Shown one piece after another: positions 38,811 through 47,282 of a stretch of DNA of 64,000 bases. Location of the stretch: contig NZ_JABVED010000001.1 in assembly GCF_014323725.1 (NCBI RefSeq), positions 44,505 to 108,504 of the forward strand, in the 5' to 3' direction. Numbering within the stretch: position 1 is the first letter of the stretch; each line of letters begins with the position of its first letter. Source of the stretch: Actinokineospora xionganensis. GTDB taxonomy: Bacteria > Actinomycetota > Actinomycetes > Mycobacteriales > Pseudonocardiaceae. The notes beneath the pieces were generated by a model that saw only the letters and a list, made by a program, of their open reading frames with translations, did no database searches and was not told the DNA's origin. Position numbers and translations under genes: made by a program.

Positions 38811-39218
38811 TCAGGTGCCGTCAACGGCCTCGTCCACGGCTTCGTCGACGGTGCCGTGGAGATCGAGTTCGGTGTTCAGCCCGGTTAGCTCCAGGGGCCG
38901 CAGGACGGCGGTCCCGGAGGCCACGATGGGCAGCCGGACGCCGCGCGCGGCGGCGTTGGCGGTGTGCTGCACGAGGATCGTGATGCCCGCCGAGGACAGG
39001 AACGTCACCCCCGACAGGTCGACCACGACCCGTCGGTGCCCGCCGCCGGCGGTCTCGGCGAGGCTGCGGTCCAGCGCGGGGGCGGTGAGCATGTCGATCT
39101 CGCCGGTCACCAGCAGGATCACGGTGTCGACCGACGCCTGCCGCGCGGTCACCTCGAGGCCGGGCACGACCATGGCCGAGTCGGTCACGGCGGCGGTGGG
39201 CTCGTCGGGCTCGGTCAT
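38811..39218 (-). CDS. STAS-domain anti-sigma factor antagonist
   Basis: 135 residues. A STAS domain (about 20-125) has the phospho-acceptor region SGVTFLSSAGITIL (S76 by alignment). It is an RsbV/SpoIIAA-like switch: unphosphorylated it should sequester the RsbW-like kinase encoded at 40084. The acidic tail repeats DEAVDEAVDG. ATG 39218 has AGGGAG upstream. It lies 74 bp after the sigma gene on the same strand, so it may be read with the rsbW-sig operon. Confidence 0.88.
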   Translation of the reverse strand: MTEPDEPTAAVTDSAMVVPGLEVTARQASVDTVILLVTGEIDMLTAPALDRSLAETAGGGHRRVVVDLSGVTFLSSAGITILVQHTANAAARGVRLPIVASGTAVLRPLELTGLNTELDLHGTVDEAVDEAVDGT

Positions 39219-39292
39219 GGTGGCACTCCCTCGGGTCGCAGCGCCAACACTACCGTCGCGGGGCCGATCGACCCAGCCGGCGGACCGTCCCC

Positions 39293-40087
39293 TCAGGAGT
39301 CTGCGATCCCGTCGCGGAGTCCTTTCAGCGTTTTGGCGAGGAGTCGGGACACGTGCATCTGGGAGAGACCGACGCGGTGGGCGATCTCGGTCTGGGTCAT
39401 GTTGCCGTAGAACCGAAGGATCAGGATCCGGCGTTCCCGGGCGGGCAACTGGTTGAGCAGCGGCCGCAGAGTCTCGTGGTACTCGACGCCGTCGAGGGCG
39501 TCGTCGTCGACACCGAGCCGGTCGGCCATGGCGGTGTTGTCCTCGCCGGGGCTCAGAATCTCGTCAAGGGACTGCGACCGGTAGACGTTCCCGGCCTCGA
39601 TCCCCTCGTATACCTCCTCTTTGGACAGACCGAGGTGCGCGGCGATCTCACTGGGCGTCGCCGCCCGGCCCAGCTGCTGCGCCAGCTCGGAACTCGCCGT
39701 GCTGACCGCGAGATGGCGTTCCTGCAGGCGCCGGGGAACCCGGACCGACCATCCGGTGTCGCGGAAGTGGCGCCGCACCTCGCCCATGATCGTGGGGATG
39801 GCGAAGGACAGGAACTCCGTGCCGCGGTCGGGATCGAAGCGGTCGACCGCGTTGATCAGGCCGACGGTGGCGACTTGGAGCAGATCGTCGTGCGCTTCGC
39901 CGCGGTGGCTGAACCGCTGCGCGATGTGCTCGGCGACGGGCAGGTGTCCGGTGACGAGTTCGTCACGCAGCGCGGCCTTTTCGGGCCCGGGCTCAAGTTG
40001 CGCCATCTTCTCGAACAGCGGCCGCAGGTGGGCGTAGCCCTCGGAGGAGTCCCGCCACGCGGCGTTGACCAGGTGTGGGTGGGTCAT
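39293..40087 (-). CDS. SigF/SigB-family RNA polymerase sigma factor
   Basis: 264 residues. Region 2 (HDDLLQVATVGLINAVDRFDPDRGTEFLSFAIPTIMGEVRRHFRD) is followed by region 3 (SSELAQQLGRAATPSEIAAHLGLSKEEV). Region 4 reads LPARERRILILRFYGNMTQTEIAHRVGLSQMHVSRLLAKTL. This is the general-stress group-3 sigma type. The ATG at 40087 overlaps the anti-sigma stop by 4 bp. Promoters of its own consensus flank the operon (40537-40562 minus, 40595-40619 plus), implying positive autoregulation. Confidence 0.93.
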   Translation of the reverse strand: MTHPHLVNAAWRDSSEGYAHLRPLFEKMAQLEPGPEKAALRDELVTGHLPVAEHIAQRFSHRGEAHDDLLQVATVGLINAVDRFDPDRGTEFLSFAIPTIMGEVRRHFRDTGWSVRVPRRLQERHLAVSTASSELAQQLGRAATPSEIAAHLGLSKEEVYEGIEAGNVYRSQSLDEILSPGEDNTAMADRLGVDDDALDGVEYHETLRPLLNQLPARERRILILRFYGNMTQTEIAHRVGLSQMHVSRLLAKTLKGLRDGIADS

Positions 40088-40527
40088 GGCGCGCTCCCGC
40101 CTCTGCGCACAAGCACGTCGATGCGCAGCAACGGAAGCGGGCGGGACGTGTCGACGCCGTGCGTGATGTCGTCCACCAGGGAGACCAGCAGCCCCCAGCC
40201 CAGGGTCGTGTCGTCGATCGGCCGCGCGTCGAACCCCTCGACCGCGGCGGCGAACCGGATGGTGCCCGGCTCGATCTCGAACCGGCAGACCAGCTGGGTG
40301 CCCGCCACCGCCCGGTCCACCAGCAGGGAACAGGCCTCGTCGACGATCAGCTTGACATCGGCGATCGCCTCGATGTCGTAGTCCTCGCGCATCGCGATCG
40401 CGCCCGCCACCGTGCGCACCAGCGGCATCTCGGCCATACCGACAGTGAGCTCCACCAGGCGCGACGTAGCGGTCGCCCTGTGTTCGCCGGTGGGCCCGAG
40501 CAGGGCACGGCCAAGGTGGTCGGTCAC
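40084..40527 (-). CDS. RsbW-like anti-sigma factor (serine kinase fold)
   Basis: 147 residues from GTG 40527. A GHKL ATPase domain begins near residue 25 (LTVGMAEMPLVRTVAGAIA), with N-box DVKLIVDEACSLLVD and a glycine loop DDTTLGWGLLVSLVDD. It should bind the adjacent sigma factor and phosphorylate STAS antagonists. The candidate promoter puts the start of transcription near 40530, so GTG 40527 would be leaderless; a start at 40437 with GGAG is possible but would cut the domain. It is coupled to the sigma gene. Confidence 0.85.
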   Translation of the reverse strand: MTDHLGRALLGPTGEHRATATSRLVELTVGMAEMPLVRTVAGAIAMREDYDIEAIADVKLIVDEACSLLVDRAVAGTQLVCRFEIEPGTIRFAAAVEGFDARPIDDTTLGWGLLVSLVDDITHGVDTSRPLPLLRIDVLVRRGGSAP

Positions 40528-40536
40528 ATATGTGGA

Positions 40537-40562
40537 CTACCCACGATCGGGTCATGCCAACC
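40537..40562 (-). promoter_or_regulatory. SigF-type promoter of the anti-sigma/sigma operon
   Basis: Minus strand GGTT (complement of 40559-40562), 16 bases, GGGTAG (complement of 40537-40542). The predicted start of transcription is within a few bases of the GTG start codon at 40527. Confidence 0.5.
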
Positions 40563-40594
40563 GGTCACGCCCACTCAGGGGTGAATCGGTCGAG

Positions 40595-40619
40595 GTGTCG
40601 AAAACCAGGGAACGGGTAG
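40595..40619 (+). promoter_or_regulatory. SigF-type promoter of the membrane-protein gene
   Basis: GTGT (40595-40598), 15 bases, GGGTAG (40614-40619), 43 bp before the ATG at 40662. It is divergent from the sigma operon promoter, whose -10 hexamer is the same. Confidence 0.5.
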
Positions 40620-40661
40620 TCATTCCGTAAGCGATCAATGACAGTCGGCTGAAGGGGCGTC

Positions 40662-41147
40662 ATGGACAGCTTCGTCTTATTCCTTGTGCTCGGTATCGTT
40701 CTGGTGGCCGTGGATGGGCAGATCATCTACCGCGCCGGATCGCGATACCTCGAAAACTCTTACACAGACGACAGTTCAGCGGGTTCGATGGCCCGTCTGG
40801 TGTCGGTTCTGTTCCACCTCGCGGTGCTCGGTGTGCTGGCGCTGCTCTCGACCATCGACTTCTCCGCGGACAGCCCGATCGAGTCCGTCGTCATCCGCCT
40901 GGGCGTGCTGCTGCTGGTTCTCGCGATCGGCCACGCGATCGCCATCAAGGTCCTGACCCGGATGCGCGACCGGCTCGACGCCGAGGGGATGTCGGCGCGG
41001 CGGTTCGAGCACACCGAGGCCGTCGAGCACGCCGACCCCATCGACCGGGTCGAGCCCGCCGATCCGGAGATCATGGTCCCGCCGAACGACAACAGGACCG
41101 CGCCCACCGTTCGCGGGCCGCATCGCGACCCGAGCCCGCCCCGCTGA
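40662..41147 (+). CDS. Three-span membrane protein of unknown function
   Basis: 161 residues with hydrophobic segments at about 4-23, 46-64 and 72-95, and a hydrophilic, acidic then Pro-rich C-tail (about 100-161). I recognise no family. It is divergent from the SigF-type operon, carries a matching promoter and precedes a glycosyltransferase by 27 bp. It is therefore likely a stress-regulon envelope protein. Confidence 0.75.
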   Translation: MDSFVLFLVLGIVLVAVDGQIIYRAGSRYLENSYTDDSSAGSMARLVSVLFHLAVLGVLALLSTIDFSADSPIESVVIRLGVLLLVLAIGHAIAIKVLTRMRDRLDAEGMSARRFEHTEAVEHADPIDRVEPADPEIMVPPNDNRTAPTVRGPHRDPSPPR

Positions 41148-41174
41148 CGAGTCGCCATCGGACAGGAGCCCGTC

Positions 41175-42389
41175 ATGAGAATCGCGATGGTCTCGGAGTG
41201 CGCGGATCCACCCATCGCGCCGCGCGAGCCGGACGACGAGCACGGCGGGCGGGTCGCCGACCTGGCCGCGGCCCTCGCCCGACATGGCCACGACGTCACG
41301 GTGTACACCCGGCGGGCCGACCCGGACCAGCAGGAGATCGTCCGCGTCGACGGCGGCTACGACGTGGTGCACGTCCCGGCGGGCCCACCGCGTCCGCTGT
41401 CCCGTGACGACCTGCTGCCGACGATGGGCCAGTTCACCCGGTTCCTCCTCGCGCGCTGGCGCGAGGACCCGCCGGACGTGGCGCACGCGCACTGCTGGAG
41501 GTGCGGGCTCGCCACGGTTCTGGCGGGGCGCAGGCTGGACATCCCCACCGTGCAGACCTTCTCGACGCCGGGCTCGCGCCAAGGGGCGGCGGGGCACACC
41601 GGTTCGGCCGAGCGGATCGAGACCGAGGAGCTGATCGGGCGGCGGGCCGACCGGATCGTGGCCCGCTGCACCGACGAGGTCTTCGAGCTGACCCGGAGGG
41701 GAGTGCCCCGCTCGAAGATCGCCATGATCCCCGCGGGCGTCGACGTCCACCGGTTCGCCCCGTCGGGGCCGACCGCCCCGCGCGAACTCGGTCATCGCCT
41801 GGTGGCGCTTGGGGAGTTGTTGCCCCGCAACGGATTTCAGTCCCTCGTGCAGGCCATGCCGATGCTGCCCGACACCGAGCTGGTGATCGCGGGCGGGCCT
41901 GCCGGGGCGGCCCTGGCCGCGCACCCGCATGCCGCGGCGCTGCTCGACGATGCGGCGCGGCTCGGTGTCGGCGACCGGGTCTGGCTGGCGGGTCAGGTGA
42001 GCCCGGCGGACGTGCCCGCCCTGCTGCGCTCCGCCGACGTGGCCGCGTGCGTCCCCTGGTCCGAGGCGTCCGGCACAGCGCCCCTGGAAGCCATGGCCTG
42101 CGGGCTGCCGGTGGTCGCCACCGCCGTCGGCGCGCTGAACGACACGGTGGTCGACGGGGTGACCGGCCTGCACGTGCCGCCGCGCGACCCGGTGGCCCTC
42201 GCCTCGGCCGTGCTCGCCCTGCAGGCCGACGACGCCGGTCGGGCCGCGCTGGGACTGGCGGGCCGCGACCGGGTGCGGGCGCGGTACCGGTGGGATCGCG
42301 TCGCTCTCGACGCCGTCCGCGTGTACGCGCGGGCGCGCTCGGACATCGGTCACCCGACCGGGGGAAATGCGCTGCGGGTTGAGGCATGA
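41175..42389 (+). CDS. GT4-family glycosyltransferase
   Basis: 404 residues with a two-domain GT-B fold. The N-terminal glycine-rich loop GGRVADLAAALARHGHDVTVYTRR and the C-terminal donor site EASGTAPLEAMACGLPVVATAVGA (E-x7-E type) with GVTGLHVPPRDP are typical of retaining GT4 enzymes using nucleotide sugars. ATG 41175 has ACAGGAG upstream. It is probably co-transcribed with the membrane protein and so under the SigF-type promoter. The acceptor is unknown. Confidence 0.9.
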   Translation: MRIAMVSECADPPIAPREPDDEHGGRVADLAAALARHGHDVTVYTRRADPDQQEIVRVDGGYDVVHVPAGPPRPLSRDDLLPTMGQFTRFLLARWREDPPDVAHAHCWRCGLATVLAGRRLDIPTVQTFSTPGSRQGAAGHTGSAERIETEELIGRRADRIVARCTDEVFELTRRGVPRSKIAMIPAGVDVHRFAPSGPTAPRELGHRLVALGELLPRNGFQSLVQAMPMLPDTELVIAGGPAGAALAAHPHAAALLDDAARLGVGDRVWLAGQVSPADVPALLRSADVAACVPWSEASGTAPLEAMACGLPVVATAVGALNDTVVDGVTGLHVPPRDPVALASAVLALQADDAGRAALGLAGRDRVRARYRWDRVALDAVRVYARARSDIGHPTGGNALRVEA

Positions 42390-42408
42390 CCGGGCCGCCG
42401 TGGGGTAC
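42384..42408 (+). promoter_or_regulatory. Possible SigF-type promoter of the 41-residue protein gene
   Basis: GCAT (42384-42387), 15 bases, GGGTAC (42403-42408), 26 bp before ATG 42435. The -35 is a weak match, so confidence is lower than for the other sites. Confidence 0.35.
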
Positions 42409-42434
42409 CTCGCCCGCAGAGGAGGCGAGATCCG

Positions 42435-42560
42435 ATGCCCGACCCGCTGCCACAGCCGAGACCCGACGACGAGGCGGCCGACCCCGCCGGGGGCGTGACC
42501 ATCCCGAGTCCGCGTGACGAGGAGGAACTCGAGCCCACGATCGTCCTCGGCCGCGAGTAA
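42435..42560 (+). CDS. Small acidic protein, 41 residues
   Basis: Begins MPDPLPQPRPDDEAADPAGG and ends EPTIVLGRE. A strong GAGGAGGCGAG site lies 6 bases before the ATG at 42435, the codons keep the high-GC third-position pattern, and the stop is TAA. It is hydrophilic, acidic and Pro-rich with no recognised family. Position between the GT4 and phosphatase genes and a possible SigF-type promoter suggest a small stress-regulon product. Confidence 0.55.
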   Translation: MPDPLPQPRPDDEAADPAGGVTIPSPRDEEELEPTIVLGRE

Positions 42561-42676
42561 ACCTCGGCGAACCACCGCGCGAACAGTCTCGCCACGCTTT
42601 GTCGCCGCGCCCGGCGCCTGACATGATCGGGCCCCGAGCGGGGTCGCTCCCGCCCACAGGTGGAAGGCGTGGCGCG

Positions 42677-44359
42677 ATGGCCGACGACGCGGTGCCCTGG
42701 GAGATGATCGGGCGCGCGTTCGACACCGCGCCCGCCCAGGTGCTGGTCGTCACCGGGCCGGACCATGTCCTGCGCTATGCCAACGAGTCCGCGGTGCGGG
42801 TCGGGGGACACCGCGGGATCGGCGAGCCCGCCCGGACCGGCTTCGCCGACGTCGAACGGGCCGACACGCTGATCGAGCAGCTGGACCGCGTGCTCGACAC
42901 CGGTGAGCCGGTGGACGTGCGCGAGTCCCGGCTGCGGTTCGTGGTCGACGGCGCCCCCTGCGAGGCGGTGGTCCACTACAGCCTCTCGCCGCTGGTCGGC
43001 GGCGCCGGTGCTCCGGTCGGCGTGCTGATGATCGCCGTGGACATCACCGACGAGGTGACGGCCCGCGACGAGCTGCGTGGGCTGGCCGAGCGCAGGCGGA
43101 TCGCCTTCGACCGGGTCGCGCTCCTGGCCCGGGTCACCGAGGCGGTCAGCGTCGCCGACGACCCGCGCGCCGAGCTCGCCGCCTTGGCCGACATCGCCGT
43201 CCCACAGCTCGCCGACAGCTGTCTCGTGTTCACCATCGACGACACGGCGCCCCCGGACCCGAACGGCATGGTCCTCACCACCGTCGCGCGCACCCAGGTC
43301 GACTCGCTTCCGGTGCCGCCGCCCATGCGGGTGCGGTCGCTGGATGTCACCGGCTCCTGCCCGGTGGCGACCGCTATCCGCACCGGCGTGGTCGCGCACT
43401 GGCAGGGTCCGCCCGAGCGGCCGCCGTGGTCGCCCGGGCTGCGGCTCGACGAGTGGCACCGCGGCAACCGCGTGCACGCCGCCGTCGCACTGCCGCTGCA
43501 CACCGAGTCGCAGATGGTCGGGGTCGCGCTGTTCGGCGTGTGCGCGCCGCGCGGGCCGATCGGTGACGAGGACGCCGACTTCCTGGCGCTGCTCGGGGCG
43601 TGGCTCAGCAAGCCGCTGGCCCGCGGCAGGCGCCAGCAGCGCACGCGCGACGTCGCGGCCACCCTGCAGGGCGCGATGATCACCGACCCACCCACGGTCC
43701 CGGGAGTCGCCCTCGCCGTGCGCTACCAGCCCGCCCAGTCCGGCGTCGCGGTCGGCGGCGACTGGTACGACGCGTTCGAACTGCCCAACACAGACCTGGT
43801 GCTCGCCGTCGGCGACGTCGCGGGCCACGACATCGGCGCCGCGGCGACCATGGGGCAGCTGCGGGCGGCGCTGCGGGCCATCGCCTTCGACGACGCCCTG
43901 CGCCCCGGCGGCGTCCTGTCCCGGCTCGACACCGTCGTCGAGGGCCTGGACATCGCGCCGTTCACCAGCCTCGTCCTGGCCACCCTCGAACGCCGCCCCG
44001 GGCTTCCCGCCCGGCTGCGCTGGAGCAACGCGGGACACCCTCCCCCGCTGCTGATCGGCCCGACCGGCCCGCCCGAGTACCTCACCCGGGGCGCGGGGCG
44101 CGTCATCATGGGCGTGCTGCCCCGGCCCACCCGCACGACGGCGAGCATGGTCGTCATCCCCGGCACGACGGTCGTGATGTTCAGCGACGGGCTGGTGGAG
44201 AACCGGGCCCGCTCCATCGATGAGGGGCTGGCTGAGCTTGCTGTCCTGGCCGACCGTGCCCGCGACCTGTCCGTCGACGAGCTCAGCGAGTACCTGCTCG
44301 AACACTCGAGCGGCAACACCGACGACGACATCGCCCTGCTGGTCGCCCGACTCGATTAG
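42677..44359 (+). CDS. PAS-GAF-PP2C (SpoIIE/RsbU-type) serine phosphatase
   Basis: 560 residues. An N-terminal PAS domain (about 8-125, FDTAPAQVLVVTGPDHVLRYANESAVRVGG) precedes a GAF-like domain (about 155-320) and a C-terminal PP2C domain (about 335-560). Metal motifs are GGDWYDAFE, GDVAGHDIG, FSDGLVENR and DDDIALLVARL. It would dephosphorylate STAS antagonists and release the SigF-type factor; the STAS at 38811 is the nearest candidate. ATG 42677 was chosen over the longer frame because GGAAGG precedes it and the PAS domain starts just after. Confidence 0.9.
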   Translation: MADDAVPWEMIGRAFDTAPAQVLVVTGPDHVLRYANESAVRVGGHRGIGEPARTGFADVERADTLIEQLDRVLDTGEPVDVRESRLRFVVDGAPCEAVVHYSLSPLVGGAGAPVGVLMIAVDITDEVTARDELRGLAERRRIAFDRVALLARVTEAVSVADDPRAELAALADIAVPQLADSCLVFTIDDTAPPDPNGMVLTTVARTQVDSLPVPPPMRVRSLDVTGSCPVATAIRTGVVAHWQGPPERPPWSPGLRLDEWHRGNRVHAAVALPLHTESQMVGVALFGVCAPRGPIGDEDADFLALLGAWLSKPLARGRRQQRTRDVAATLQGAMITDPPTVPGVALAVRYQPAQSGVAVGGDWYDAFELPNTDLVLAVGDVAGHDIGAAATMGQLRAALRAIAFDDALRPGGVLSRLDTVVEGLDIAPFTSLVLATLERRPGLPARLRWSNAGHPPPLLIGPTGPPEYLTRGAGRVIMGVLPRPTRTTASMVVIPGTTVVMFSDGLVENRARSIDEGLAELAVLADRARDLSVDELSEYLLEHSSGNTDDDIALLVARLD

Positions 44360-44489
44360 TCCGCCTCCAGTCCTGCATGGACCGTGGCGACGGGAGTACC
44401 GTGAACCGGCGAAGAAGTCATGTCGCGCCCTTCGTGTCCCCGCGCCACCGGACCGGCGCCGACCAAAGTCTCCGTTGGAGGTGTCGCCG

Positions 44490-45413
44490 GTGCCCGACCC
44501 GGCCCCGCCCGGTCACAGCGTGGCGTTCTACCGCGACGAACCGAGCTACGTGACGGCGGTGCTCCCGTTCGTCGTCGGCGGTCTGGACGCCGCCGACGCG
44601 GTGGCTGTCGCGGTGCCGCAGCCGAATATCGACATCCTGCGCGCCGCGCTGACCCCGGCGGCGTCCAGAGCGGTCGAGTGGATCGACATGTCGCTCGCCG
44701 GGCGCAATCCGGGGCGGATCATGACCGGCGTCCTGGGGGCGTTCGCCGACAAGCACCGCGACGAGACGGTGCGCATCGTCGGCGAGCCGGTGTGGCCGGG
44801 CCGCAGCTCCGAGGAGTATCCCGCGTGCGTGCAGCACGAGGCGCTGATCGAGGACGCGTTCGCCGGTCGGCCGGTGTCCATCCTGTGCCCCTACGACATG
44901 GCGGTCGGGCCCGCGGCGCTCGCCGACGCCATGGCCACGCACCCGTCGATCCTGGAGGGCGCGCGGGGCACGCCCAACCCGTACTACGACCGCCACCGCG
45001 CGCTGGCCGCGCACAACGTCCCGCTGCCCGTCCCGGACCACGCCCGGACGTGGTCGGTCACCCCGTTCGACATCGCCGCGCTGCGCGTCGCCGTGGCGGA
45101 CCTCGCCGCGACCGCCGGGCTGACCGCGGGACGCATCCAGGACGTCGTGTTGACTGTCGTGGAGCTGGCGACCAACAGCATCGAACACGGCTCCGGCACG
45201 GCGACGCTGTCGCTGTGGGAACGCTCCGACGCGCTCATCGTGCGTAACTGGGACGCGGGGATCATCAGCGACCCGCTCGCGGGCAGACGCACGGTCGCAC
45301 CGACCCGGGGCCGCGGTCGGGGCCTGCTGCTGGTCAACGCCGGAGCCGACCTGGTGCGCACGCACGTCGACGAGGCGGGCACCACGATCCAGGCCTGGTT
45401 CCGCCGGGGCTGA
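44490..45413 (+). CDS. MEDS-domain protein with C-terminal anti-sigma-type ATPase
   Basis: 307 residues. The N-terminal MEDS (DcmR sensory) domain (about 5-175, GHSVAFYRDEPSYVTAVLPFV) is followed by a GHKL ATPase region with VVELATNSIEHGSG (N-box) and GRGRGLLLVNAGADLV. Such fusions are predicted anti-sigma regulatory kinases that sense an unknown cue. The GTG at 44490 has GGAGG at 44477-44481; longer frames lack a site. It is downstream of the PP2C gene in the partner-switching island. Confidence 0.85.
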   Translation: MPDPAPPGHSVAFYRDEPSYVTAVLPFVVGGLDAADAVAVAVPQPNIDILRAALTPAASRAVEWIDMSLAGRNPGRIMTGVLGAFADKHRDETVRIVGEPVWPGRSSEEYPACVQHEALIEDAFAGRPVSILCPYDMAVGPAALADAMATHPSILEGARGTPNPYYDRHRALAAHNVPLPVPDHARTWSVTPFDIAALRVAVADLAATAGLTAGRIQDVVLTVVELATNSIEHGSGTATLSLWERSDALIVRNWDAGIISDPLAGRRTVAPTRGRGRGLLLVNAGADLVRTHVDEAGTTIQAWFRRG

Positions 45414-45453
45414 CCGGAAGTTTCGCGTTCGCGGTTTGGGGAACCACTCAGGA

Positions 45454-46059
45454 ATGAGTGCCCAGGGAGACCTACTTCGCACGGTGACGAAGGTGTCCGC
45501 CGCACTGCACACCGCGGGTATCCGCTTCGCCCTCACGGGTGGCTGCGCGGTGTACGCCCGAGGCGGACCGGAGACCGAACACGACGTGGACGTCCTGGTG
45601 AAGCGGTGCGACGTCGACGACGCCGTCCGCGCGCTGGTCGCGCAGGGGATGCGGGCCGCGCCCCCGCCGGAGGACTGGCTCACCAAGGTCTACGACGGCG
45701 ACCGCCTGGTCGACCTGCTGTTCCGCCCCAACGAGCGGCTGGTCACCGACGAGGTCCTCGACCGCTCCGAGGTGATGCGGGTCGGCCCCGCGACGATGCC
45801 GGTCCAGAGCGCCACCGAGGTCATCATCGGCAAACTGCTGGCGCTGGGACCACACCGCGGCGACCTGAACGAACCCATGCAGTCCGCGCGGGCCCTGCGT
45901 GAGCAGATCGACTGGTCGAAGGTGGCCTTGGCGACCTCCGAATCGCCGTACGCCGAGGCGTTTCTGCTCCTCGCGGGCAGGCTCGGCGTCACACCGAGAC
46001 TCATCCGCATCCCCGACGAACGACCGCGCGGCACCGACGACCGGGAGGAACTCGCATGA
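45454..46059 (+). CDS. Nucleotidyltransferase-fold protein
   Basis: 201 residues. The N-terminal NTase core has GGCAVYARGGPETEHDVDVLV (GG...DxD, residues about 28-50) and LVDLLFRP as the third strand, followed by a helical part. It resembles AbiEii/MNT-type nucleotidyltransferases in the motif but has no paired antitoxin. It starts a tight operon: its stop overlaps the BON-gene start (ATGA), and that gene's stop overlaps the metallophosphoesterase start. Whether it adds nucleotides to RNA, protein or a small molecule is unknown. Confidence 0.8.
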   Translation: MSAQGDLLRTVTKVSAALHTAGIRFALTGGCAVYARGGPETEHDVDVLVKRCDVDDAVRALVAQGMRAAPPPEDWLTKVYDGDRLVDLLFRPNERLVTDEVLDRSEVMRVGPATMPVQSATEVIIGKLLALGPHRGDLNEPMQSARALREQIDWSKVALATSESPYAEAFLLLAGRLGVTPRLIRIPDERPRGTDDREELA

Positions 46060-46322
46060 CCGGCGACCACAGCACGGGCGCGCCCCAGTACCAGGTCGCG
46101 GCCGTGCGCCGGGCGCTGGCCGAGGATGAACGCACCGCCGAACAGGGCATCAAGGTCACCGTCCGCGGCGACACCATCCTGCTCTCCGGCGACGTGGAGT
46201 GCGCCCGCAGGCGCGACGAGATCGCCGAGGTGGTCCACGAGGTGGTGCCCGCGATGCGGATCTACAACGACATCAAGGTCACCGAGGCGGGCGAGCCCAC
46301 GGGCCGGGAGGAGTTTCGATGA
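46056..46322 (+). CDS. BON-domain protein
   Basis: 88 residues, a single BON domain (AVRRALAEDERTAEQGIKVTVRGDTILLSGDVECARRRDEI, then IYNDIKV). It has no signal peptide, so it is cytoplasmic, unlike the usual periplasmic OsmY-type BON proteins. BON domains bind phospholipid or act as partners. It is translationally coupled on both sides to the nucleotidyltransferase and the metallophosphoesterase. Confidence 0.85.
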   Translation: MTGDHSTGAPQYQVAAVRRALAEDERTAEQGIKVTVRGDTILLSGDVECARRRDEIAEVVHEVVPAMRIYNDIKVTEAGEPTGREEFR

Positions 46323-47029
46323 TCCGCATCGCCGCCATCGGGGATGTCCACCTGAGCAAGGACACCGGCGGTCGATTCCGGCCTGCCCTGCGAACCCTGG
46401 ACGAACACGCCGACGCCCTGCTGCTGGCAGGCGACCTCACCCGACACGGGACGGTCGAGGAGGCGAAGGTCGTGGCGGCCGAATTCGGGTCCCTGTCCGT
46501 GCCGGTGGTGGCCGTCCTGGGGAATCACGACTACCACAGCAACCGCTCGGCCGAGGTCACCGAAGTGCTGGCCGACGCGGGCATCTCGGTGCTGGAGGGA
46601 CAAAGCGCGATCGTGCCGGTCGACGGGCGGAAGGTCGGCATCGCGGGCGTCAAGGGATTCGGCGGCGGTTTCGCGGGCAAGTGCGCCAGCGCGTTCGGGG
46701 AACCGGAGATCAAGGCGTTCGTGGAACACACAGAAGTGGCGGCGGCAAAGCTACGCGGCGCCCTGGAGGCAATGGACTGCGACGTGCGGATCGCCCTGAC
46801 TCACTACTCGCCGGTCTCGGACACGCTGCGGGGGGAGCCGCCGGAGATCTACCCGTTCCTGGGCTGCTACCAACTGGGCGAGGCGATCGACTCGTGCGAC
46901 ACGGCTCTGGCCATTCATGGGCATGCCCATTACGGGACCGAACAAGGCTTCACTCCAGGCGGGGTCCGCGTACGCAACGTCGCCCACCCGATCATCCGAG
47001 CGGCATACGCGATTTATTGCATCGAATGA
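46319..47029 (+). CDS. Calcineurin-like metallophosphoesterase
   Basis: 236 residues with all metal motifs: GDVHLSKD (D-x-H), LLAGDLTRHG, VLGNHDYHSN (GNHD), THYSPVSD and IHGHAHYG (GHxH). It hydrolyses phosphodiesters or nucleotides. The ATG at 46319 overlaps the BON stop (ATGA). The pairing with a nucleotidyltransferase suggests a make-and-break nucleotide modification cycle, an inference from the operon alone. Confidence 0.92.
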   Translation: MIRIAAIGDVHLSKDTGGRFRPALRTLDEHADALLLAGDLTRHGTVEEAKVVAAEFGSLSVPVVAVLGNHDYHSNRSAEVTEVLADAGISVLEGQSAIVPVDGRKVGIAGVKGFGGGFAGKCASAFGEPEIKAFVEHTEVAAAKLRGALEAMDCDVRIALTHYSPVSDTLRGEPPEIYPFLGCYQLGEAIDSCDTALAIHGHAHYGTEQGFTPGGVRVRNVAHPIIRAAYAIYCIE

Positions 47030-47120
47030 TCCGTACGATCACAACGCAGGCCCAGACCAACAAGCCCAAACCCGAACAACAACCCTCAGTGCAACGAGCC
47101 GCCCCCGCGTGACAACAAAG

Positions 47121-47172
47121 CCCCCACCCACCTCGGGGGGCTGCCCTTGGCCAGTCTATCGGTGGGTGGGGG
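47121..47172. terminator. Long-stem hairpin after the metallophosphoesterase operon
   Basis: CCCCCACCCACC (47121-47132) is perfectly complementary to 47161-47172, with a 28-base loop. It lies between convergent genes (metallophosphoesterase plus, LLM oxidoreductase minus) and probably terminates both. Nothing else is visible in 47030-47282. Confidence 0.45.
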
Positions 47173-47282
47173 GGTGGTGATCGGTGTGCGGATTCCTGTG
47201 GATGGATCGGCGGGGCTGTGGATATACCAGCCGCCCAAGCCAGGATCACCACGTAATCGCCAGCTGTGGAACCTGCCCAAAG

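Noticed and set aside
45454-46059. AbiE or MNT/HEPN toxin-antitoxin system
   Set aside because: Nucleotidyltransferase motif is present, but there is no antitoxin or HEPN partner; the coupled genes are BON and phosphoesterase.
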